From Mesorhizobium sp. CAU 1732 (GTDB lineage Bacteria > Pseudomonadota > Alphaproteobacteria > Rhizobiales > Rhizobiaceae), in NCBI RefSeq assembly GCF_039888675.1, contig NZ_JBDQQR010000001.1:2418001-2482000 (forward strand): a stretch of DNA of 64,000 nt, given 5' to 3'. Of the stretch, positions 16,531 to 25,029 are shown in pieces. The notes below the pieces were generated by a model. The model did not search any database, had not been told where the DNA came from, and saw only the letters and a list, made by a program, of their open reading frames with translations. Positions within the stretch are counted from its first letter, which is position 1; each line of letters opens with the position of its first letter. Both the position numbers and the translations under genes were made by a program.

Positions 16531-17209
16531 TCACCCGGTCGAGCGACGCGCGATCCAGCGCATAGGCCAGCCGATACCGGGTCAGTGTCGAGGCGGGATC
16601 GTCGAGGCCGATCCGGGCAAGTTCGTCGCATGCATGCGCCAGCCTTGCGGCGAGCGCGGCGTCGTCATAGCCCTCGAACAGGATCGCGCCGCCGCGCGGA
16701 AACTCGGGAGTTCCCCCGCCGACAGTGAAGGGGACGTCCGGCACGGACCCGTCGCGTTCGATGATATGGATCGCTGTGAAGGCGTCGTGTCGAAGCAGAT
16801 CCGCCATCAGTGCGTGAAGCGCGTCCGCGCGCAGGTCCGTCGCTTCCCCCACGGTGATCGCGGCCAGCGCGCTGCCCATGCCTCCGCCAAGGGACAGGAC
16901 GCGGCGGCAGCACAGGCGCATGAAGTCGCTGAGCGACGGCCGCATGGTGCGCGACCAGTCGGTCGGGTGGTCGAGGAGGCGGAGATACGGCGCGCTTTGC
17001 AGCACGTCGAGGTTCTGCATCGGATAAAGCGTCAGATATTGCGGAAGCGGCCCGTCGAGGCGAACGTAGCGGCGCGCTCCATGGATGCCCGGCACCGAAA
17101 TGCGCTCCGGTACGTGCTCGCGCGTGTGCCAGGCATTGTACTCGGCCGTCCGCGCAGGCTCGACGCCGTTCCAGAGCGCGAGAAGTCCCTCGCCGTTCAA
17201 ATCCACCAT
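16505..17209 (-). CDS. DUF4286-like dimeric alpha/beta-barrel protein
   Basis: This protein of about 234 residues appears to hold two ferredoxin-like (dimeric alpha/beta barrel) halves. The N-terminal half (LLALWNGVEPARTAEYNAWHTREHVPERISVPGIHGARRYV, then LTLYPMQNLDVLQSAPYLRLL) resembles DUF4286/EthD-type proteins that often accompany catabolic clusters. The second half (AIHIIERD...GGAILFEGYDDAALAARL) may be a degenerate copy. The start at 17209 (MVDLNGEG) is preferred over 17230, on limited evidence. It converges on the TIM-barrel gene with a 26-bp overlap. A GAAC-AA-GTTC site lies upstream. Enzymatic role unknown. Confidence 0.62.
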   Translation of the reverse strand: MVDLNGEGLLALWNGVEPARTAEYNAWHTREHVPERISVPGIHGARRYVRLDGPLPQYLTLYPMQNLDVLQSAPYLRLLDHPTDWSRTMRPSLSDFMRLCCRRVLSLGGGMGSALAAITVGEATDLRADALHALMADLLRHDAFTAIHIIERDGSVPDVPFTVGGGTPEFPRGGAILFEGYDDAALAARLAHACDELARIGLDDPASTLTRYRLAYALDRASLDRVITIGPPFQ

Positions 17210-17276
17210 GATTTCCGCTCGCTTTCGCATGTGCCGTGCCGACGATTTGCCGGCGTGAGAGATATGTATCTCTAGT

Positions 17277-17298
17277 GAACAAGTTCTCTTAGTGGAAC
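17277..17298. promoter_or_regulatory. Candidate IclR-type operator, site 2
   Basis: GAAC-AA-GTTC (17277-17286) is followed by another GAAC (17295-17298) exactly 18 bp after the first half-site. It lies upstream of the DUF4286-like gene. The 18-bp repeat of the half-site recurs at 34044 and 34062. Confidence 0.5.
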
Positions 17299-17322
17299 AG
17301 CAGACGGATCGCGCCTCGCCGA

Positions 17323-18264
17323 TCAGGCGATTTCGGCTCGAATTTCCTGAGGGTGCCTGGATGGGCGGCTGCCGGACCTGGCGGACGTCTTCGCGATCTC
17401 GCGCAGCAGGATACGCTGGAGTTGCACGGCATGGGCCGACAGCGGCACGCCGCTCAGCGAGATGATGCCCACGGTGCGCCGGATCGTCGGCTCGGTGATC
17501 GGAATGATGCGCACGCTTTCATGCGTGGGGATGGCGGGGCGGGGCAGGACGGTGATCGCGAGACCGGCGACGACCAGGCTCCCCGCCATATGCGTGCGTT
17601 GCACCTCGTAGCGCCAATCGAGTTCATGCGGGAACGTGTTCAGGCTCTCGCTGAGAATGAAGCCGTGGCTGGTGGTGGTCGATACCCTGGCAAGCGGGTG
17701 TCCGACGAGGTCCGCCCAGGCGAGGTGCGTCCGGTCGGCGAGCGGATGGTCCACCGGCACGGCTGCGACGAAATCCTCCTCGAACAGGACGCGCGACTTC
17801 TGTGCCCAGTGCTGCGCGCCGAGGATCGTCAGGGCGAACTGGATGTCGCCCGACAGCACGCGATCGCACAGCACCGCGGCATGCTCGTCGTGGATGCTGA
17901 TGTTGACGGAGGGAAAGCGCTCGCGAAACGTCCGCAGCACCGAGGGCAGGTAGCGCTCGCCGAGCGAACTCAGGCATCCGATGGCGACGCGCTCATGCGC
18001 GCGCCTGCCTTCGACCTTCAGATCCTCGTAGAGGGTGTTGAGCCGCAGCATCATGTCGCGCGCCTTGGGGAAGAAGTCCTGGCCTGCGCGTGTCAGCGTC
18101 AGCGTCCGGGTGGTGCGCTGCAAGAGGCTCAGCCCGACATCCTGTTCCAGTTTCTTGATGCGATGGCTGAGCGCTGTCTGCGACAGGTTCATCGCCGTCG
18201 CCGCGCGCCGAAAGCTGCCGCATTCGGCGATCCGGATGAATGCCTCGAGGCCGAGAATGTCCAT
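17323..18264 (-). CDS. LysR-family transcriptional regulator
   Basis: This 313-residue LysR protein has its N-terminal HTH at about 1-60 (FRRAATAMNLSQTALSHRIKKLEQDVG) and its effector domain at about 90-295. The start MDILGLEAF at 18264 is chosen for GGAGG eight bases before it. It is divergent from the FAD-oxidoreductase operon. A perfect T-N11-A type box lies between them (18282-18300), so control of that operon and autoregulation are expected. The Arg-rich C-terminal tail (after residue 295) is unusual and probably disordered. Confidence 0.92.
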   Translation of the reverse strand: MDILGLEAFIRIAECGSFRRAATAMNLSQTALSHRIKKLEQDVGLSLLQRTTRTLTLTRAGQDFFPKARDMMLRLNTLYEDLKVEGRRAHERVAIGCLSSLGERYLPSVLRTFRERFPSVNISIHDEHAAVLCDRVLSGDIQFALTILGAQHWAQKSRVLFEEDFVAAVPVDHPLADRTHLAWADLVGHPLARVSTTTSHGFILSESLNTFPHELDWRYEVQRTHMAGSLVVAGLAITVLPRPAIPTHESVRIIPITEPTIRRTVGIISLSGVPLSAHAVQLQRILLREIAKTSARSGSRPSRHPQEIRAEIA

Positions 18265-18281
18265 CGAGCGATCCTCCATTG

Positions 18282-18300
18282 ATTAATCTGGTGCATTAAT
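18282..18300. promoter_or_regulatory. LysR-type binding box
   Basis: ATTAAT-N7-ATTAAT is a perfect inverted repeat that includes the T-N11-A pattern of LysR regulators. It sits 18 bases upstream of the LysR start in the divergent promoter region of the FAD-oxidoreductase operon. Confidence 0.65.
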
Positions 18301-18522
18301 AGACGAGTGAAATTCGTTTGATCAAGCAATGCGTCACTCTTACCGTCAAGTCACATGCTGGCGGTGCCGTGCATGGGGAGGAGAATGCGCGAAGATCACG
18401 GCAGCCCGGCTGGACCGTGAGCGTCCTCCTCGCCGATGGCTTCCGCAACCGCAGATCGACGATACGCAGACGCGGCGAGAACTCGCGCGGCGTCGGCGCA
18501 CAGGACGGGAGGACGCAGACAG

Positions 18523-19950
18523 ATGGGCACGATGGAACCGGAGGGAGGACGCCTGTTCTTCCAGGCGGAAACGTTCGAAACGCAGCGCCAGGAACGACGC
18601 AGATTGTCGACGCGCGTGATCGAGGAGCCGGCGCAGCCCGTCCACGTGCATACGGAATGTGACGTTCTCGTCGTCGGTGGCGGCCCCGCTGGAACAGCGG
18701 CGGCGGTCGCGGCAGCGCGCCTCGGCGCCGACGTCGTGCTTCTGGAGCGCTACAACCATCTCGGCGGCCTGTCGACCGGCGGTCTCGTCATCTGGATCGA
18801 CCGGATGAGCGACTGGTCGGGCAAGCACGTCATCCGCGGATTTGCGGAAGAGGTGCTGTCGCGGCTGACGCGCGACAAGATCGCCGGTCCCGAGAAGGCC
18901 GACTGGGGATCCCGCGATCCCGAGAAGGTGGCCTACTGGTCGCTGCGAACGGCCGCCTATCACAACACGGTCACCTACTCGCCGACGCTCGATCCGGAAT
19001 GGCTGAAGGCAGAATCGCTCGCGATGGTGCTGGATGCCGGCGTCCACCCGATCTTCCATGCCTGGGGAGCCCGTCCGCTGGTCGAGGACGGACGCGTCAC
19101 CGGCTGCGTCTTCGAAAGCAAGGAGGGCCGCCGCGCGGTTCTCGCCAAGGTGACGATCGACGCCACGGGCGACGGCGACCTTTTCGCCCGCGCCGGTTCC
19201 GACTTCGACACCGAGGTCGACCAGCGCGACATTCATGGCTGCATGAACACCTCCTGGATGTTCGCGGGCGTCGACATGAATGCCTTCCTGCGGTTTCGCG
19301 CGGAGACGCCCGAGCAGTACACGCAGTTCATGGCGCGCGGCCGCGAGACGATGCGCTATTTCGAGCGGCCCGTCGTCTCGTGGCGCAACGAGGTGGCCGT
19401 GTTCATGGGCCCGCGCCTGTCAGGCTACTCCGCGCTGAAGGTCGAGGACCTGTCGGAAGTCGAGATCAGGAGCCACCAGTTGATGCTCGAGCACCTGGCC
19501 TTCTACCGCGAACACGCGCCGGGTTTCCGCGACGCCTACATCATGGTGTCAGGCTCGCAGCTCGGTGTCCGTCACGGCCGTCGTCTCGTCGGCATGGGCA
19601 AGCTGACGCGCGAGATGTGGGACGGGCGCACGGTTGCCGACGAGATCGGCGTCTCGCCGTCGCTGTCGCCGAAATTCGCCAACGTCTCGGTTCCCTATTC
19701 CACCATGGTGCCGCAGAGCGTAGGCGGCCTGCTGGCCCCCGGCCGGCACCTGTCGTGCGACGCGACGAGCCATTCCTTCATGCGCGAAATCCCGCAATGC
19801 TGGCTGACCGGCCACGCCGCCGGCGTGGCGGCGGCCCTTGCCGCGGATCGGGGGTTGCAACCCGCGCAGGTTCCTATTTCGGAGCTGAGGAGTAATCTGC
19901 TCGCCCAGGGCGCCTATCTGAACCCGCTGGAGGAAATGGCGGAGGCGTGA
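18523..19950 (+). CDS. FAD-dependent oxidoreductase (FAD_oxidored family)
   Basis: This 475-residue flavoprotein has its dinucleotide-binding motif VVGGGPAGTAAAVAA at about 50-64, Glu75 binding the ribose, and the HLGGLSTGGLVIWIDRM segment typical of the FAD_oxidored family. A second FAD motif IDATGDGDLFARAG follows near 210, and RHLSCDATSHSFMREIPQCWLTGHAAGVAAALA near the C-terminus. The family oxidises or dehydrogenates small cyclic or hydroxylated organics; the substrate here is unknown. GGGAGGA precedes the ATG at 18523. It is the first gene of a six-gene operon with an ABC importer and hydrolase, under the divergent LysR regulator. Confidence 0.85.
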   Translation: MGTMEPEGGRLFFQAETFETQRQERRRLSTRVIEEPAQPVHVHTECDVLVVGGGPAGTAAAVAAARLGADVVLLERYNHLGGLSTGGLVIWIDRMSDWSGKHVIRGFAEEVLSRLTRDKIAGPEKADWGSRDPEKVAYWSLRTAAYHNTVTYSPTLDPEWLKAESLAMVLDAGVHPIFHAWGARPLVEDGRVTGCVFESKEGRRAVLAKVTIDATGDGDLFARAGSDFDTEVDQRDIHGCMNTSWMFAGVDMNAFLRFRAETPEQYTQFMARGRETMRYFERPVVSWRNEVAVFMGPRLSGYSALKVEDLSEVEIRSHQLMLEHLAFYREHAPGFRDAYIMVSGSQLGVRHGRRLVGMGKLTREMWDGRTVADEIGVSPSLSPKFANVSVPYSTMVPQSVGGLLAPGRHLSCDATSHSFMREIPQCWLTGHAAGVAAALAADRGLQPAQVPISELRSNLLAQGAYLNPLEEMAEA

Positions 19951-20132
19951 ACCGGGGCAAGGCGAAGGAAACGGCGTGCCCGCCTCACGGCGCGCCAAAG
20001 GAATCGGAGCCGGACGATCCATGTCCGGCCCGGTGAAGACCGCGAAGCGCGTGGAGGAGCACCTTGCGCAGACACGGCCGGGACCATCGGCTTCGCGGGC
20101 GCAATCGACCATATGAAACAGGGAGTGAGAGA

Positions 20133-21167
20133 ATGTTGAAGTTGACGATCAGAAAGGCCGTCGCCGTGGCGATGATGCTCGGCGGCGCGTTTACGGCCGG
20201 GGCCGCGGCTGCCGCCGACGTGGCGCCGCTCGATCCGCCGCAGACCGTGAAGATCGCCTATGTGCCGATCATGAAGTTCGCGACCGCCTATGTTGCCGAC
20301 GGCCAGGGCATCTTCGAGAAATACGGACTCAACGTCGAATTCGAACGCGTGAAGTCGGGCACGGAAGCGATCGCCTTCCTCGATCAGGGCACCGTCGATG
20401 TCGGCGGCATCTCCATCGTTGCTTCCCTCTGGTCGGCCTGGGATCGCGGCCTCGACATCCGCATCATCGCGCCCGGCGCGCTCGACCCGATGGAGGACGG
20501 TCCGACCAAGCTTCTGGTTCGCAAGGACCTGTCCGAAAGCGGCGAGGTCAAGACGATCGCCGACCTGAAGGGCAAGCGCATCGGTGCGGCGGGCGGACCG
20601 GGCAGCGGCGGCGAATACTTCGTCAGCAAGGCGCTGGAACTGGCCGACCTGACCATTCGCGATGTCGAGCTCATCAATATCGGCAATGCCGATATGCCTG
20701 CCTCGATCGAGGCGAAGGCGGTGGACGCGGTGCTGCTGAGCTCGCCCTTCTCCGACCAGATCCTCGATTCGGGCAATGGCGTCATGCTGGCGCAGGACAT
20801 CACGCCGGGCCTGATGACGGTCGCTTTCGTCGGGTCGGGCAAGTTCGTCAACGAGCGGCCGGAGGTTGCCGAACGCTTCGTCCTCGCACTGGCGGAGGCG
20901 GCCCGCATGATGCAGGGCGCCGACTACCTGTCGCAGGAAAACCTCGATGCCTTCATGAAGCACACCGCATCGACCGAAGAAGCGCTGCGCAGCGGCAGCC
21001 CGGTGATCTACGATCCCAATGTCGAGATCCCGGTCGACGGCCTGTCCGACCTGGAGCGGGTCCACCGCGAGAACGGCCGCACCGAGTATGAAGAGCCGCT
21101 GGATATCTCCACGGTCGTCGACGAGACCTTCACGGCCAAGGCCGTCGAGACCCTCGGCAGACAGTAA
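20133..21167 (+). CDS. ABC transporter substrate-binding protein (NitT/TauT type)
   Basis: This is a periplasmic protein of 344 residues. It has a Sec signal peptide (KLTIRKAVAVAMMLGGAFTAGAAAAA, cut near residue 28) and an NMT1/SsuA-like domain: VKIAYVPIMKFATAYVADGQGIFEKYGLNVEFERV, then KGKRIGAAGGPGSGGEYFVSKALELADL. The family binds sulfonates, nitrate, pyrimidines, phthalates and similar anions. It begins 182 bases after the FAD oxidoreductase and is followed by its ATPase and permease. GGGAGTGAGAG precedes the ATG. The ligand may be the acid processed by the hydrolase downstream in the same operon. Confidence 0.88.
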   Translation: MLKLTIRKAVAVAMMLGGAFTAGAAAAADVAPLDPPQTVKIAYVPIMKFATAYVADGQGIFEKYGLNVEFERVKSGTEAIAFLDQGTVDVGGISIVASLWSAWDRGLDIRIIAPGALDPMEDGPTKLLVRKDLSESGEVKTIADLKGKRIGAAGGPGSGGEYFVSKALELADLTIRDVELINIGNADMPASIEAKAVDAVLLSSPFSDQILDSGNGVMLAQDITPGLMTVAFVGSGKFVNERPEVAERFVLALAEAARMMQGADYLSQENLDAFMKHTASTEEALRSGSPVIYDPNVEIPVDGLSDLERVHRENGRTEYEEPLDISTVVDETFTAKAVETLGRQ

Positions 21168-21222
21168 TCCGCCGTTGAAGCTCCGGCGCGCGACCGCGCG
21201 CCGGACCGATGAGGAATTTTAC

Positions 21223-22035
21223 ATGACCAGCCTGTCAAACAGCGGCGCGTCCGGCGCGCCGAAGATCGCCGCACGCAACGTCTCGAAGATCTATCCGACC
21301 GTCGATGGCTCGATGGTGGCGCTCGACGATTTCAGCCTCGACGTCGCCGATGGGGAGTTCGTCTGCATCGTCGGACCGTCGGGATGCGGAAAGTCCACTT
21401 TCCTGCGCATGCTCGCCGGGCTGGAGGACATATCGCTGGGGACGATCGATATCCGCCCGGGCACGGAACCGGGCAAGCCGCTGAACAGCGTGGTCTTCCA
21501 GGAATACGCCATCTTCCCGTGGAAGACGGTGATCGACAATGTCGCCTTCGGCCTCCAGATGCGCGGCATAGGCCTGCGCCAGAGGCAGGAGACGGCCCGC
21601 TACTGGCTCGACCGGGTGGGTCTGGCGAAGTTCGCGAACTATTATCCTCACCAGATTTCGGGGGGCATGAAGCAGCGCGTCAGCATCATCCGCGCGCTCG
21701 CCAACGACCCGGAAGTGCTGCTGATGGACGAGCCGCTGGGCGCGCTGGACGCGCAGACGCGGGTGGTCCTGCAGGAAGAGCTGCTGCGGATCTGGGAAGA
21801 GACCCGCAAGACCGTCGTCTACATAACGCACAGCCTCGACGAGGCGGTGCTTCTGGGCGACCGCGTGATCCTGATGAGCGCGCAGCCGGGCCGCCGCCTG
21901 GCGACATTCGACATCGACCTGCCCCGCCCCAGGTCGATCGACGCGATGAACACGCCGCGCTTCGCGGAGTACCGCGCCGAGATCTGGAACCAGCTATCCA
22001 GCGAAGTGACCCGCGCGATGGAGATGCAGCAATGA
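21223..22035 (+). CDS. ABC transporter ATP-binding protein (NitT/TauT type)
   Basis: This 270-residue ATPase has Walker A GPSGCGKST at 51-59, the Q-loop in VVFQEYAIFPWKTV (about 90-103), the signature ISGGMKQR at 145-152, Walker B LLMDEP at 166-171 and the H-loop THS after YI. The EYAIFPWKTV Q-loop is typical of SsuB/TauB. The translation start at 21223 follows GAGGAATTTT. Its stop overlaps the permease start by 4 bp (ATGA). It drives the importer of the LysR-controlled operon. Confidence 0.95.
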   Translation: MTSLSNSGASGAPKIAARNVSKIYPTVDGSMVALDDFSLDVADGEFVCIVGPSGCGKSTFLRMLAGLEDISLGTIDIRPGTEPGKPLNSVVFQEYAIFPWKTVIDNVAFGLQMRGIGLRQRQETARYWLDRVGLAKFANYYPHQISGGMKQRVSIIRALANDPEVLLMDEPLGALDAQTRVVLQEELLRIWEETRKTVVYITHSLDEAVLLGDRVILMSAQPGRRLATFDIDLPRPRSIDAMNTPRFAEYRAEIWNQLSSEVTRAMEMQQ

Positions 22036-23117
22036 CCGAGATTTCAGCCAAATCGCTTTCGCAGGGCACGGGCGCGCCGAGCACTCCCCGTCGCGCTCAT
22101 GCGGCAGACCGCCGCGCCATCCTCATGCTCCTCGGCGCGGCGGTCGCGTTCAACGCATTGCTCGCGGTCACCGGTCTCTGGCGCTCGCTTGCATGGCTCG
22201 CCATCATCGCCGGCTTCGTCGTCCTCGTCCTCATATGCGAGCGCCTCGGCCGCATGGTGCCTTTGCGTCGCCGCACGGCCTATGAGCGCACGCTTGCTTT
22301 CGGCTTTCCCGCACTGGTGCTGCTGATGTGGCAATTGGCGGGCGACTACGGCCTGATCAATCCGACATGGTTTCCCCAGCCCTCGCGCATCGCGGCAGGC
22401 CTGTGGGACATGACGGTGCGCTACGACCGGTTCTCCGAGACCAGCCTGCTGGGACGGCCTTGGCTGATTCCGGAATATTTCTCACGGGACGGGTTCGCGG
22501 GCGTCTGGACGCTCCTGTCGGAAAGCCATGTGCTGGCGACCATCAGCCGCGTTTTCATCGGCTTCGTGCTGGGGGCGATTCCCGGCATTCTTCTCGGCGT
22601 GGTGATGGGCGTCAACCAGACGGTGCGGCTGATGCTCGACACCACGCTGTCGGCGATCTACGTGCTGCCCAAGATCGCGATCTTCCCGATCGTCATGCTG
22701 ATCTTCGCCGATCCGTTCGGTGAGGGGCCGAAGATCCTCGTCGTCGCGCTCGCGGTCTTCATCCTGATGACGATCAACACGATGGCCGGTGTGCGCGGCA
22801 TCGACAAGGTCTACCTGATGGCGGGGCGCAACTACGGCGCCAATGGCTGGCAGATGATGCGGCATGTCATCATACCGGGGTCGCTGCCGGTGATCTTCGC
22901 GGGCCTGCGCATCGCGCTCGGCACGGCGATGATCGTCATCATCTCCGTCGAATTCCTGCGCGCCAAGCAGGGCGTCGGCTTCATCACCTTCTATTACTGG
23001 GAAGTCCTGAACCCCGAGAAGATGTATGCCGGCCTGGTCGTGGTCATGATGCTCGGCGTGATGCTCACCTACGGCCTTCAGGCGCTGCAACGCCGGTTGA
23101 TGCCATGGCAACGTTGA
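22032..23117 (+). CDS. ABC transporter permease (SsuC/TauC type) with N-terminal membrane extension
   Basis: This protein is 361 residues, about 100 more than usual for SsuC. The extra N-terminus carries two membrane helices (about 30-48 and 52-68). The core then has the EAA loop (MAGRNYGANGWQMMRHVIIPGSLPVIFAGLRIALG, about 260-294) that contacts the ATPase. A ~30-residue insertion (about 122-152) with several aromatic residues separates the first core helix from the permease domain. It overlaps the ATPase by 4 bp and the hydrolase by 13 bp, so all three are translationally coupled. Confidence 0.9.
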   Translation: MTEISAKSLSQGTGAPSTPRRAHAADRRAILMLLGAAVAFNALLAVTGLWRSLAWLAIIAGFVVLVLICERLGRMVPLRRRTAYERTLAFGFPALVLLMWQLAGDYGLINPTWFPQPSRIAAGLWDMTVRYDRFSETSLLGRPWLIPEYFSRDGFAGVWTLLSESHVLATISRVFIGFVLGAIPGILLGVVMGVNQTVRLMLDTTLSAIYVLPKIAIFPIVMLIFADPFGEGPKILVVALAVFILMTINTMAGVRGIDKVYLMAGRNYGANGWQMMRHVIIPGSLPVIFAGLRIALGTAMIVIISVEFLRAKQGVGFITFYYWEVLNPEKMYAGLVVVMMLGVMLTYGLQALQRRLMPWQR

Positions 23118-24067
23118 CCACAGATGCGGCGCAGGCATCGTGCGCCGGTGAAGAGGCTGTTCTGGACGGCTTGTTTCCCGGCTTTGCGGTGAAGCGCGTC
23201 AGCCTCGCCGATGGCTCTTCCATGCGCGTGGTAACGGCCGGTGACGGGCCGGTCGTGCTGCTGATCCACGGCTACCCGCAGACGCTGTGTGCGTGGCACC
23301 TCATCGCGCCGGGACTTGCGCAGACCCACCGTGTCGTCGCGCTCGATCTTCCCGGCTATGGCGGATCGGTCGCGGCGCCGGGCAGTGCGACCGTCCGTGA
23401 ACCGTCGCGGCGCGCCATTGCGAACGCCTTGTTCGAGACGATGGACAGGCTTGGTCACGAGCGTTTCGCCATCGTCGGACACGATCGCGGCGCGCGCGCC
23501 GGATACCGGATGGCGCTGGACGATGATCGCGGGCGCATCGTCGGCTTCACCTCGCTGACGGTGATCCCCACGATCGAGGTCTGGGACCGGATCGACGGCG
23601 CCTTCGCACTGCGTGCGCCGCACTGGTTTCTTTTCACGCAGCCCGCGGAGCTTGTCGAGCGTCTGCTGTCGCACGAGCCGGTGCGCTATCTCGACAGCGT
23701 GCTGGACAAGATGGCCGGTGGCATCGATCGCCTCCACCCCCTGGCGCTTGCGGATTATCGAAGGGCATTCGCGAAACGTTCGGTCCGCGAGGCCATTTAT
23801 CGCGACTATGCGGCGGCGATGGGCGCGGACCTCGAGCAGGAACGCGCCGACAGGGAGGCGGGCGTGACGTTGCGATGCCCCGTCCTGTGCTTGTGGGAAG
23901 ACCATGCGGCGGATCCGCTTCCGATCTGGCGCAACTGGGCGGCCGACGTCAGCGGCGCAGCGTTGCGGGGAGGGCATCTCCAGCCGGAGATCGCGGCCGA
24001 CGCGGTTCTTGCGCATCTCATGCCGTTCCTGCGGCGATGCACGGCAATGGAACCGTCCACCCCGTAG
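23105..24067 (+). CDS. Alpha/beta hydrolase resembling fluoroacetate/haloacetate dehalogenase
   Basis: This 320-residue hydrolase matches fluoroacetate dehalogenase in layout. It has oxyanion motif HGYPQ (55-59), DLPGYGGS (81-88), nucleophile Asp127 in GHDRGAR, carboxylate-binding R128 and R131, halide-pocket H173-W174 in PHWFLFTQP and Tyr235, and catalytic His291. The usual third acid (Asp in LDILPT) is Thr152 here; E265 or D266 after a later strand could replace it. Epoxide or ester hydrolase activity is an alternative, but the two Arg and the HW/Y halide set favour a 2-haloacid or related alpha-substituted acid. The start overlaps the permease by 13 bp. Confidence 0.72.
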   Translation: MATLTTDAAQASCAGEEAVLDGLFPGFAVKRVSLADGSSMRVVTAGDGPVVLLIHGYPQTLCAWHLIAPGLAQTHRVVALDLPGYGGSVAAPGSATVREPSRRAIANALFETMDRLGHERFAIVGHDRGARAGYRMALDDDRGRIVGFTSLTVIPTIEVWDRIDGAFALRAPHWFLFTQPAELVERLLSHEPVRYLDSVLDKMAGGIDRLHPLALADYRRAFAKRSVREAIYRDYAAAMGADLEQERADREAGVTLRCPVLCLWEDHAADPLPIWRNWAADVSGAALRGGHLQPEIAADAVLAHLMPFLRRCTAMEPSTP

Positions 24068-24163
24068 CGCATCGCAGACCTGTCGGTTCACGCCCGGCAT
24101 CAGCAGACGGCACCGGCAAGGCCCGCGCATCCTCGGCCATTGCCGACAACACCGGAGAGACCG

Positions 24164-24913
24164 ATGAAGACTGCATTGATTACCGGCGGCGCGGGAGCCG
24201 TTGGTTCGGCCACGGCCCGGATGCTGGCCGAAGACGGCTTTGCCGTCGTGCTCGCCGATATCGCGATGGAAGAGGCGACTGCCGTCTGCGATCAGATCCG
24301 TGCCGATTTCGGCGTCGATACGCTGGCCTTGCACGTCGATCTGTCGGACCTTGCGTCGCTGAAGCCGATGGTCGCGACGATCGGAGCGCGCTTCGGCCGG
24401 CTCGACTGCCTCGTCAACAATGCCGGCAAGACCGGTGCGCCGAAGATCGGCGAAGTCGAGCTCGATGTCTGGAGCTCCGTCCTGGCGATCAATCTCACGG
24501 CGCCGATGCTGCTGTGCCAGGAGGCCATACCGCTGATGCGCGCGGCCGGTGGCGGCAGTATCGTCAACGTGGCGTCGCGCGTCTATCTCAGCGGCACGGG
24601 CATCGGTTACACGTCGAGCAAGGCCGGGTTGATCGGATTGACGCGTGCCTTGGCCGTGCAGCTCGGCAAGGACGGCATACGGGTCAATGCCGTTGCGCCG
24701 AGTTTCCTCAATTCGCCCTTCAACAAGAAGCTCGTCGAGCAGAACACGGCCATGGCGGACTCCTTCCGCAAGCTGACGCCGCTCGACCGGCTCGGCACGC
24801 CAGAGGACGTCGCCGGCGCCATCGCCTTCCTCGCCTCCGATCGCGCGTCCTTCATCACCGGCGACATCCTGCATGTCTGCGGCGGGGCTCAGCTCGCACC
24901 GCAACCCGTCTAG
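24164..24913 (+). CDS. Short-chain dehydrogenase/reductase
   Basis: This 249-residue classical SDR has TGGAGAVG at 7-14, Asp32 after the second strand (NAD preference), NNAG at 85-88, Ser138 and Y149-x-x-x-K153. The C-terminus (FITGDILHVCGG) is typical of the FabG-like subgroup that oxidises secondary alcohols. It starts at 24164 after GGAGAGACC and is the last gene of the LysR-controlled operon, 96 bases behind the hydrolase. If the hydrolase releases a 2-hydroxy acid or alcohol, this enzyme could oxidise it. The stop codon touches the 50-bp repeat that begins at 24913. Confidence 0.88.
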   Translation: MKTALITGGAGAVGSATARMLAEDGFAVVLADIAMEEATAVCDQIRADFGVDTLALHVDLSDLASLKPMVATIGARFGRLDCLVNNAGKTGAPKIGEVELDVWSSVLAINLTAPMLLCQEAIPLMRAAGGGSIVNVASRVYLSGTGIGYTSSKAGLIGLTRALAVQLGKDGIRVNAVAPSFLNSPFNKKLVEQNTAMADSFRKLTPLDRLGTPEDVAGAIAFLASDRASFITGDILHVCGGAQLAPQPV

Positions 24914-24962
24914 AGCATCGGCCCGAAAAGTGGACTCCGGTTTTCGGGCTGTTCCGATGCTC
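24913..24962. repeat. 50-bp palindromic intergenic repeat, copy 1
   Basis: GAGCATCGG and CCGATGCTC form the outer arms and CCCGAAAA/TTTTCGGG the inner arms of a long hairpin. A 47/50 identical copy lies inverted at 29495-29544. Both sit between convergent genes, so a bidirectional terminator role is plausible. The motif belongs to a widespread rhizobial intergenic repeat type. Confidence 0.85.
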
Positions 24963-25029
24963 AGACAAAGAGGCTCCTGATTCAGGACGCCCGAACGGCG
25001 AACCGCCATCTCCATTGCGTATAAAGACA

